From: Enoplolaimus lenunculus
Lineage: Eukaryota > Nematoda > Enoplea > Enoplida > Thoracostomopsidae
NCBI GenBank assembly: GCA_030248215.1
Contig: JASANG010002902.1
Span: forward strand, 1 to 64,000
Direction: 5' to 3'
Length of the DNA stretch: 64,000 nt
The translations under genes and the position numbers were made by a program. Of the stretch, positions 15,301 through 27,300 are shown piece by piece (within the stretch, counting starts at the first letter, position 1; each line of letters opens with the position of its first letter). Below the pieces are notes generated by a model. It made no database searches. It was not told the DNA's origin and saw only the letters and a program-made list of their open reading frames with translations.

Positions 15301-18300
15301 CCAAATCCATTAATTTTTCGTCTAATTTAATTTCACGTGTGTCCAAAGGCGCCGGTTTGTATTTGTTTGCCATTTGAAACCTAAAAAAATAAATAATAGA
15401 TTTCAACGTTAAGTTCAAATGTTTAGATAGGATTAAAATGTTGAATTAAACCGGGTACAGGGTATTTACGATACCATTTTTAAACGCTATATTAGGGAAG
15501 TTTACTGTTTGCCAAGTTTATTTAGAATAATTATAGTTCCAAGTCCACTTACTGTAGGGAAGTTTACTGTTTGCCAAGTTTATTTAGAATAATTATAGTT
15601 CCAAGTCCACTTACTGTAGTAGCGTTGTGTATCGCTTGTTGTAAATAATTGACTTCAGCAATATCAGCAAAATAATTGTCTATTGAACTGTCAACTTGCA
15701 GTGCAGATTTAGCAATCCAATATTCGTCGATTCTACTCGTTAGCGCTATCATTAGGAATTTTACTGTTTGTCATTAATTCATCATGTTTCTAGTCTGATT
15801 GGTCCGTATTCTCAAATATGCTTAGTGAATCATGTTTCTAGTCTCATTGGTTCGTATTCTAAAATGTACTTAGTAGGACCTCCTGCCAAATGTCACCGAT
15901 ATCTGGTATTCGGTTAGAATCAGTAAATATTAAAGTTCAAAATTCAGCATATTTTTTGGCATTTGGTTTGTTCGACTTTTGTGCCCAATCAGTAACTGTG
16001 ATGATACGATCGCTTGATCCACCCGGTACCAAATCAGCAACTGGTGATAAGAAGCATTTGTCCATCATCACAACACCTCCTGTTTCTAATTGCTACTCAA
16101 ACAAATGTTGAACGGTGAACTTACGTATTTGGCAATTTGATATTCTTTATCCTGCCTGGCGGAACGTCCATAGTCATATGATAACCAATCGCCGCAATGG
16201 TTCTGAAATATTGAACAAAATAGTGTTTTATTTTTAGTATTGTAAGGTCACGAAACCAAAATGAATTTAGGCACAGCTTTTCGGTGTTCAGTATGCAAAT
16301 CAAATACTGGATTTAGTGACATCATAGCGGAGGGCGGATTTGAGCCAAAGCGGAATAGTTTATCAAAGACACCGAAGTCGTTTATATTTGAATATGCAAA
16401 ATAGCTGGCACTAGAAATACAGCAGGATTCGTTGATTATGAAGTCAGTTGTCACTTGGATGATTACTCTTAAATATTGTGTTTAATAAACAGCTATGGTT
16501 TGTATCATGATGTTCAGAGTTATTGTTTTGTTCCTGTTAGCTTCATTTTGGTTGAAGACACGTTACACGTTAGACTCGGCACTGTCAAGGTCCAACAATT
16601 ATACTTCAATATTCTACTTCAACCCTCATAAGAAAACGGAAAGTCGACGCAAAAATTCTTGTCAAACATATTTTCTGAGTCAAATACCTCGAGATACATC
16701 GAGAGTTTTCACAAATGTGAATAATGTTTCAATTGAGAACAGGGGCCAATGTAAAGAACAGAGGCGGAACAGCATTATAAGCATATTTCTAAGCCTAAGC
16801 CTAAGCCTAAGCCTAAGCCTAAGCCTAAGCCTAAGCCTAAGCCTAAGCCTAAGCCTAAGCCTAAGCCTAAGCCTAAGCCTAAGCCTAAGCCTAAGCCTAA
16901 GCCTAAGCCTAAGCCTAAGCCTAAGCCTAAGCCTAAGCCTAAGCCTAAGCCTAAGCCTAAGCCTAAGCCTAAGCCTAAGCCTAAGCCTAAGCCTAAGCCT
17001 AAGCCTAAGCCTAAGCCTAAGCCTAAGCCTAAGCCTAAGCCTAAGCCTAAGCCTAAGCCTAAGCCTAAGCCTAAGCCTAAGCCTAAGCCTAAGCCTAAGC
17101 CTAAGCCTAAGCCTAAGCCTAAGCCTAAGCCTAAGCCTAAGCCTAAGCCTAAGCCTAAGCCTAAGCCTAAGCCTAAGCCTAAGCGTTACTTTGAGCATAT
17201 TCCTAAGCCTAAGCGTAAGTATGACCATATTCCTAAGCCTCAACCTATGCCTAAGCCAAAGCCAAATCAAAAACTAGTCTAAACCTTTAAGCTTACTCTG
17301 TTGCAGTCCCACAGAAAAACGTTCCGCCCCTGATTTTTACACGGTTCAGAACAGGCATGACAACAAAACCGGTCACTGAACTGTTAAATGAAACAGGCAA
17401 TGAACCCCGTGCTCAACCTGCGAAAAGTATAAACGAAACCGTATGGTAAATGGCACTTCAACCGTTCGAAGCTATTTACTGCATGCAACACCAAGATGAG
17501 TGGCGCTGACCCTGAAGGACCAAGTGGAACCGCAGCGACCGGTACGGTTTTGCGCAGCAAGAAATTGCAAATGCGCCGCATCTGTGATACCGGTTTCAAT
17601 TTGGCAATCGGGAACGCTTGGGTTTGAATAGAGAATTGGATGGCGTTCGCATTGGTTGGAATGAAACCGCAAATTGCATATGTCTGAATTCTGGCTGGGA
17701 ACCAGATTGCGAAAGGTAGCCGAATACGGGCGCCGCCAGACGACAGTCTATGAGAACCTTCCCACACGTGGTCGCTAAATGAGTCGACGACTTTAGTGAC
17801 AGATTTTATTTTTGTTCTCGAATAATACAAAATTACACCAATTTCAACGCTTTGCAAGTGAAAGTTTAGGTTTGTAGTTGGTATTCGTAAATCTAATATT
17901 AGAAGAACCTAATCCAGTTCAAAAAATTTCAACTAAAAAAGTCTAGGTTTAGTAGGAAACTAACGCGAAATGGTGTCAATTAGATCCATGTTACTTTTAG
18001 GGCCGCCCCGGTTTCTATATGGTGTGTAAAAGTGTAGGCTTATGCTTAGGAACAATGGCGGATCCACAGGGAGGCCACCCCGGCCGTGCCCCCCCAACAG
18101 CACCTCGACAAAAATTATATAGTGTCAATTGCTGTTCTACGCGGTTTATTTCTCTGTTTTATACACATTAGTATAAGTACGCTTTAAAGTTTCTGGGCCC
18201 TAGAGTCATTTATGCTCTACAATTAGCGATCATAGACATTTATGGACTCTAAACAGGGTTTAAGGACTCTACCCGCTTACGGATTCTTATTAGGGATACG

Positions 18301-21300
18301 GACTCCTATTAATTGGGACTCAAAATGGGGACCCCCTCTTATTTGGGTCACTACAGTATGGGTCAAAAATAAGTTTATTACCTGTGAAATTTTGCCCCCC
18401 CCCCCATTTTGAGATCCTGGATCCGCCACTGCTTAGGAATACGCTATTGCAACGCTTAGGCTTCGGTTTAGGTTTAGGTTTAGGTTTAGGCTTAGGCTTA
18501 GAAATACACTATTGCAACGCTTAGGCTTAGACTTAGGCTTAGGCTTAGAAATACGCTATGGCAACGCTTAGGCTTAGGCTTAGGTTTAGGCTTAGAAATA
18601 CGATATTGCAACGCTTAGGCTTAGGCTTAGGAATACGCTTAATCTACTGCTATAGCCCTAAAAGCAACATTGGCCATATTTTGAATGCATGACATTATCT
18701 TCAAAGACAACGATTATTTTAAGATTATTTTATAAATAAATTATTCCTGCGATAATTCTTGCATTTTTACGACAGAACAAAAAATTTCAATTTAATACAA
18801 CAATTATTGGTTCGATACAGCATCTTCATATTCGAAGGCATCCATATGTCGTGAATAAATTGCTTGTAACAGTGGTTGTTAAAAACGAGTAAACACGTCA
18901 TGGACTACTTTATAAATATACATGAAACTAATTTTTTGGATTTATTAGAAAAATCGTGCCACAAGTAGGCTAATCCCTCAGTCAATTTTGTGGAATATCA
19001 TCGACTACGGCAATGGCACTTTGATGGCCCTAACAGTGGTATAAACATATTTCATAAGCTTAAGCCTATGCCTAAGCGTAAGGATAACCATAAGCCCAGG
19101 GCCCATATTCTTAAATGTGTATAGAAACTATCATCTGTTAGTAATAGGTCTTCAAACTCACTAACTAATGAGGTTGTTGAACGCAAAATTAGTACAAGAC
19201 TAGAGCAAATCATATGCGAAAAATGTATTGAATTTTGAGCCTGAGCATTCACTGGTTCGAAAGTTACATGACCTATCACCTACCTGGTGATAGGTGCTAC
19301 ACAAATTTGAGAATACGGGCACATGGTCCAAGCCTAAACCTAATACAGGAGGAACAATCGATTTATATTATATGTCAATCACCAGGAACTAACAATATGT
19401 GAAAATCAATCACTGTGAACTGGCTCGTTTTGGCACTGCACGTGAAACATTGCGACTCTTGCATAAGCCTAATAACAATTAGTCTAAAATACAAGCATAC
19501 TCTATTAGAGTCTTGTTGAAAAATAGTACACCCTCAAAGTAAACAGGAGCCATCGCATGCAATGCTTCATGTATACGCCTCTGATTTCGACGCTTACCTA
19601 AGCGTATCCAGCGCTAGTTGAATATTGTAGGTTTTTTCTTCGTAAGGCAATTTGTCGTAATTGGTCAGACATGGATGTTCTCGTTTTGTTTCACTTCGCC
19701 TCTGAAAAATGGTTTATCGACCTAATTTTCCATTTTTCAAAGACATCAGATATGCTACTCAGCGCTTTATTCATAGGTCAACCGGCCCATGTATAGAACA
19801 AGGCCGACACAGTAGTATAAGCATATTCCTAATCCTAAGCCTAAGCCTAAGCCTAAGCCTAAAAGCCTAAGCCTAAGCCTAAGCCTAAGCAAAAAATTAG
19901 TGTAAAGCATAAACTGACACTATTATAGCCCGTCCGGAAAACGACCGGGCCCTGTTCTATACATGGCCGGTCAACCCGTATCCTAGACTGAACAGGGTGA
20001 CATACGTGCACGGTTCCAACAGGAACATGTGTCACAGAACCAGGAACAGGAACAGGAATTTGTAAATATACTGCACAACCGAATAATTGCTAATTAACTG
20101 TAATAACCGTCGAAATTCACGTTCACGTATTCTTCAGTTCCAGCAAAAAACGAATTGAAGTTTGCAGGAATTGTGGTGAAACCGTAAAATTAAATGAGTT
20201 TGTATCACAGACGTCAGGCACCTCGGTGTATAGTTTCGGCCAACACCGAATGTTTTTGGGTAATGCAAATTCCACAATAACATGCGTATACTAAGTAAGA
20301 TTTTTTAGCTGTACCAAAATCGGCATCAATAATGAATTGGACGTGTTTTGGAAATTGGATTGAAATAATTTTAAAATCCTGTGCAAGCGACGTACCGAAA
20401 TAATAAACAAATCGCGAATAACATTGCACTGCAATTTACAAAACTAATGTACTATTTATCGTTGCTGACCAACTTATCGCCTGACAAGCTTAAGCCCCAA
20501 AATTTAAGCTAAGCCTAATCCTAAGCATAAACCTAAACCGAAACCAGACTATAATAATAAGCGACAAAAAGTTGTCGCTGGATGAGTTGTCGGGTATCGA
20601 ATTGTTATCACACCTTGCAAAACAAGTATATATATTTTACGGCAGGTTACATGCACTGTAAATTCCAGTGAGTTGATTTCAACTCAGACTAAGTTGAATC
20701 ATTCAGTCTGAGTTAGGACTATCAGAACTCATCATTCTGAGTTCATATAACTCATTCTGCTTTTAATTAATCAAATTTCCCTGAATCAAATCAACTCAGA
20801 GTGAGAAACTCAAACTCAACTCGAAGTGAGTTAAAGTTTACTGTTATTAACTCAGAAGTAACTAACTTTCATGTCTGAGTTGATTAATTAACTCATTGCA
20901 ATTTACAGTGTGATGTTTTTTGAAAAAACTACGAAATGAAAAATGTAATTGACTTACCTCACCGTATTGCCACCCGTGTGAAATCTTGTTCATCGCCCAT
21001 AACTCGTGCATATTCTCAGCCAACTTTTCGTGAACTGCTTCTACTTCACGTGAGATGGTAACCTGAAATTCAACAGTATTTAAGTGCTTATCAAGTGATT
21101 GGCCAATCAAAATGCAGGTGCAAGACAAGCGAGTTTCAAATGTGTTAACACGTGCGAATTAAATAGCACAAATACCAGTGAATAATTTGCAGCTGCAAGA
21201 CCTTCAAAGCTGTTTTGTGATTAAATTAGCGCATGCAAGTTGCACGTGCAAGTTTTTGCGGCAAAAATTTGTACGTAAGGCTTTATTATAATTGTTTATC

Positions 21301-24300
21301 TTTGCCCGATGGTTTAAAATATCCGCAGCGGTGCATCGTCCACTCTTGAACATGCGCATCCGAATATTAATTAGATTTAACGGATCTGGGCAATGACTGT
21401 TGCTGAATTTTGATTGATATTATTAATGCACTATTCACACGTGCACGTTTTTGATGCGAGAACTTGCAGCTGCAAATTGCACGCAGAACTTGCATTTTTT
21501 CCATCAGCCAATGACAAAGCTGCTACAATAAATTCAGTGAACTTACATGGTTATTCACACATGTGGACTAAATTCCTGGCTATGATTTTTAATGAATTAT
21601 TTGCAGCTGTAAGTTTTTCGAACGGGATTACGGACAAGACTTGCAAATGCAAGTTGCAAACGCAAGTTGTCGTAGCCAAAACTTGCACGCGTGAATAAGC
21701 TTTAATACAGGCACCACAATAATTTGCTTGCAGACTGTGGCATAATTTATTTCTTTCATAATTTTTATTTTATTTTCCCATGTTTAATGTTTAATGTTAC
21801 GAAAATATCAAATTTTCGAACAAAAAAAGGTACATGACCAATTTGTGGCTACATTGAAATACATGTAGCTTTTACAATAAACCGCATGGACCCATGTAAA
21901 GATCAGGAGCGGAACGTTTTTCTGTGGGACATGAGTAGAATAAGCTTAAGGTTTAGACTAATTTTTTGCTTGGCATAGGCTCAGGCTTAGGCTTAGGCTT
22001 AGGCTTAGGCTTAGGCTTAGGCTTAGGAATAAACCCATTCTTACGCTTAGGCTTAGGCTTAGGCTTTGGCTTTGGCTTAGGCTTAGGAATATGCTTATAC
22101 TACTGTTCCGCCCCTGTTCTATACATTGGCCACCGCACGCAAACTATACTGACGCCTGTTCAAAACAAAATGAGCGCAAAGTAATATCTTGACCTTCAAG
22201 TTCTCGGCCCATGTATACAACAGGGCCGGAACAGTAGTATAAGCATATTCCTAAGCCTAAGCCTAAGCCTAAGCAAAAAATTACTCTAAAGCTTAAACTG
22301 ACTCTATTATAGCCCCTCCGGAAAACAATTCGGCCCTGTTCTATACATGGGCCAAGTTTTCTAAGCTAACATGTAAACAACTCGCGTTTACCGTCGAAAT
22401 GTTCACAGGAGTCGGCACAAACGTTTTATTCTCCAGCATTAAACTGGACGGTCCACAAAAGACACACTTTGGAATATCACCAAAACTGAAACATGACTCG
22501 ATGCGAAAGTTTTGCTGAGCCGCTTCGTACATCGCTGAGTAGTCTTTCGGAGGACCGTAGCGAAGACGGCCTTGATCGCCTCCGAAAATAAATCGGCAGC
22601 TAAAAATAAAAAATAAAAAAATTTAAACGCACAAACTATAGATTTAAAAAATTGGCTTACTGTAAAGTATAAGCAGCTGGCTGTAGGTTTAATATTTAGA
22701 ACTTTTTTTCGGTTTATAAAACGTTTTAATGCAAAATGGTATTATTAATTATAAACTGAAAAAATGCGTGAAGTAAAATGTTTATACAACAAATTTTTCT
22801 GCAACTTAAACACAACAATTACGCTTAACTTCAAAATTGCTTTGTTTGCAGTTGGAAAAAGCTATAATGTTGTTTCTATTTTAAGCTAAATGGCCAATCT
22901 CAAGAACAGGAGCGGAACAGCATTATACACAAATTTCTAAACCTAAGCCTAAGCCTATGCGTAAGAATGAGCGTATTGCTAAGCCTAAGCCTAAGTCAAG
23001 CAAAAAATTAGTCTAAAGCTTAAGCTTACTCTATTCTAGTCCGTCAGAAAGACGTACCGCCCCTGATCTTTATATGGGCCGACTATATGAACGTCTTACC
23101 TAACTTTGGCTGACAAACTCATAACAGGCACAAAAAATCCATCATTGGTGAGAAAATACGAAAATTCGCCGTCCATAACGTTTCCATTCAGTGAAAACAT
23201 TATTTTCGGTACTCCAAGATCAAGAAAACAGCCAATAATATCGCCTTTTTGTAAATTACGAACGCCAACTTGTTTGCCAACTCCTCCTAAAACCTTCAGT
23301 TGGATTCAGGGCGCATATTCTCAAATGCGTATAGCACCTACCATCAATTAGCGATAGGTTTTCAAACTAACAAACATCTGCAGTTGCACAACTCAAAATT
23401 GGTACAGAAGTTGAGCAATTCAAACGTGAACAATGTGCTGAATTCCGTACCTCACCATGTGCTGGTTCCAAAGTTACAGGACCTATGACCAACTGGTGAT
23501 AGTTGCTATACAGCCAAAAATGGTGAGTCAAATTGACTCTCTCCGAAATAGGCTCTACGAGACTACACGAAATGAGTCAAATTTGACTCTGCCAGAGTCA
23601 AATGTGCGACTGAGTGAGCTGAATTTGAGTTTGGCGGAATCGAATTTGAGCCCAGTGTGTGTAGTCGTAGAGGCTATTTTGAAGAAAGTCAATTTGACTC
23701 ACCATTTTTTGCAGTGTACTCACATTTGAGAATACGAGCTCAGTGTTTAGTTTATTTAAACATTAAAAAGTTTGCACTATTTATGTAAATCAACATCGAA
23801 GTTTGTTTGCAAGGTTAAGAATATCGACAATTTTAAAAGGTCGAAGAGGCTGAAACCGCTCCAACTGAAACAACCTTATCGGTTCCAAAGAACCATATTT
23901 TGAAGCAAATTTTTGACGTCGTAATAAATAATACAGAATTTGAAGCAATAACATAATTAAACAAACACCGGTACGTACTGGAAGTTTCGAACAACGGGAG
24001 AAAGGTGTTGACCCCGCTGAAGTCAAGTGAAATGAATAATATGACCTTGTTAAAATTACTTTGTCCTTAAAGCATGTTGAGCTGGCTACGGGTCTTTGCA
24101 GAAGCTGGAACTTTGGGTAGTTTTCTTCAACGACGAAAAAGTATTGCTTAGGCTTAGGTGTATGCTTGTACTGCCGTTGCGAAGACTTCAGCTATACATG
24201 AGCCATTTGTGGTTGGTAACTATTTCATCAGTGGGATGGGATGAAACTAGAACAGCGTCCAGAAACTTACCCGTCCACATATGCAGTCCATCAAACGCGT

Positions 24301-27300
24301 ACGAATGCAAATCGTCACCGACACCGCTTCCGCCAAATCTACACGAGACGCCTGGATACGGAATAAATCCTTGCGCAGAAGCCCAGCCGACTCTCAAGTA
24401 CGCCGGATATGACGTCATTTGTTCTAAATGTTCAATTTCCGCTTCAAAATACCATCGTTGAAACATCGTTGATCCTTGGACCACTCCGACCATTACGTTT
24501 GGAACAACACTGAAATAAAAATCATTTTGAATCCTGTGATGACCGATCCAAAGGGATCCATACAGTTTGCGGCGCTTTTCAGATATCAAAACCAAAATAT
24601 CGAGTAATTACTATTCCAGTCAACGAATAGTTAACCAATTTTCAACTGTCACAATTGCTAAGTCGGATATTTAGCGGATTTACGGGGAAGAATACCCAGC
24701 TTATGGCGCTTTGCCCGTGACAAAACTAAAATATACCATAATGCTAGTCAACGAGTAGTTAACTAATTTTTAACTGTGACATTGCTAAGTCCGATATAAA
24801 ATTTGTTTATCAACGAAAACCCAAAACGGTGACAGCGCACGACCACTGATAAAAGTGATAACTGTTCAACTGGCATAGTTGGCTATAGCTAATAATGCTA
24901 ATTAATTAGCAGGTGGCCTTCTATTTATCCGTTTTAGAGATCTTTTAGTCTCAGATGCCAATAGTCTAATAGGGACAAAACGTGTCCAAAGCTGCCCCGG
25001 TTATAACGTGAACCCATCATTTTTGTAGGTACCTGCATCGAGGCTTATTTTGCGTAATACCAGGCTGTTAGCTAAGATTTGGGTATGGTTGAATGGGAGA
25101 CCGGATTATTCGAATGGTGAACTGTCCCAGTTATGTCGTGTTTAATCGATGTTTGCTATGTGATGTCATTAGTTTATGTGATTCGGTGCGTTGGCGTTAC
25201 AATTAAGTAACTTTACGCTTAACAAATTATGCAAATTAGCCTGTAGCTAAGAACCAGTTTTGGAGTTTCGCTCAGACCAGTAAAAACACAACATTCTTCA
25301 GGTTGCTTAACAAATTATGCCAATTTGCCTGTAACTAAGAACCAGTTTGGAGTTTCGCTCAGACCAGTAAAAACACAACATTCTTCAGGTTGCTTAACAA
25401 ATTATGCAAATTAGCCTGTAACTAAGAACCAGTTTTGGAGTTTCGCTCACACCAGTAAAAACGCAACATTCTTCAGGTTGCTGAACAAATTATGCAAATT
25501 AGCCTGTAGCTAAGAACCAGTTTTGGAGTTTCGCTCAGACCAGTAAAAACACAACATTCTTCAGGTTGCTTAACAAATTATGCAAATTAACCTCTAGCTA
25601 CAAACCAAGTTAGGAGCTTAGCTCAGACTAGTAAAAACACAACATTCTCAATGTTATATCTCAAATAACATTCTCCAGGTTATATCTCAGAATTTGGTTA
25701 TATCTCACCTGTGATTTAAACCTGAACTTTTTAAAATCTAAAAATCGACACAATTTACCTTGAAACAGTATCCATCATCGATGTTTGAAGGAGTAAATTT
25801 CGCGACGGAAGTAAATTTTCACAAATTGAATTTTGACACGATCGTACGCTTATTCCGTTACCAAGACACAGCGAGTGTAAAACGTCCAAAATCTAAAACA
25901 AAAATCATTATACACATCACAATTTTGTATAATTGTTGACTGACTAAAAATTATGTTCAAGCAAAAATACTGAAATTTAATCTTTTTAGCCACCAAAATG
26001 TTTATTAAATATTATTGTAATAAAAAATTTTGTAAGTAAAAATATATTTCTGTAGCTTTAAATCGAATGGATGCCTATTGATGATACTACGCTAGAAGAT
26101 GATAGTGAAATGTGAATTTGCTAAATTAAAAATTTCATAATTTTATCGAGCAACAACAGTTAAAAGTTTTCAAATTTGAAAAAATTGTCATTTTATAAGA
26201 ACCATCATTAAAAGCATGACAAAACAACATTCGATGCTTACCAGCAAGATTACTTACTTTAGGATCGCGACCAACTTTTTCAAGCAACGAAATAACCGAA
26301 ATAATATGACTTTCACCAATCATATTCAATGCTTCTGGTGACTCGCTCAAAATGCAGTAGACCACGTCCAATATACCTGAAATAAACAAATAAATATAGC
26401 AATACAATTACGTAATCATTGGCTGGGTTTCTGAAACCCTACTTAAGTACCAAATTAAGTACGTGCTAAGTAATTACTTAGTCATTTTGACGTGATTAAA
26501 AGCGTACTTGAATTAACTACATACTTAAGCCGCTGACTAAATCTGATAGATTACAAATTAACCGTTCAGGTATGCGTTAACATTGGTTTACCTGTAATTG
26601 TAGACTCGTGACGCCTCCTTAATATAAAGCAAAACTATTAAAAAGTTATGCATATATTTAAGTCATTGACTTTAGTAATTACCTAAGCATAGTTTAGGTA
26701 AATACTTATGTAAGATTTCAGAAACCCAGCCATTAACTTAGAACATATGAGCAATAAGCGTTGCAAATCATAATCTACGCCGAATAGGTATATATTGTGC
26801 CCCAAACATCTACTTGTTCCAGTTACCAACTCAGCGTTCCAAACGCAATTTTTTGGGCCGACCAAGTAGTATCATATTCAAATAGTTCACTTTAAAACAA
26901 CAATTTGGGTTTGCGGTTTCATAAATAGACATTTAAATAAAAACCCTTATACTCCTATAACGACATTGAGCCAATGAACGCTCACCTTCTGAACTTTGTG
27001 GATTTGACAAACGACCAAATATCCAATCCAAACGCGATACTGTAGCGAACTGGGCACAGTTTGAATGATTTCCTTTAATCATTGCGGCTGAAATAATGAA
27101 AACACAACCGTTAATATCACAATAAAAAACCTGCATTCTGTTTAGCGCAAGATTTGATTGTCAAGTAAAATGTTTACTTTTCTGTGCAATAAGCAAGTAT
27201 ATACAGTCTAAAGAAAGAAAGGTAAATAATCAAGCCTTAACCGAGTACCATCCAAAACTAAATAACAGCCCGTAACCCAATAACAAGGGGGTGCCCTCTA

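Larger units (their letters stand above)
17992..18675. mobile_element. TTAGGC-core element, subfamily B, carrying a nested insertion
   Basis: Left end GATCCATGTTACTTTTAGGG and right end GCAACATTGGCC. The core has TTAGGC runs separated by AATACGCTATTGCAACG spacers. It is interrupted by the element at 18053-18430. Confidence 0.85.

Noticed and set aside
16791-17180. A true chromosome end
   Set aside because: The array is internal, lies within an element with both ends, and is in the middle of a continuous gene.
16495-17277. Long open frames on both strands (Leu-Ser and Leu-Arg repeats)
   Set aside because: A 6-bp repeat keeps any frame without a stop open. The frames are made by the TTAGGC array and say nothing about a protein.
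17384-17857. 157-codon minus-strand open frame as a gene
   Set aside because: Open frames overlap on both strands, there is no splice or start context, and no family is recognised. It is kept only as a weak island.
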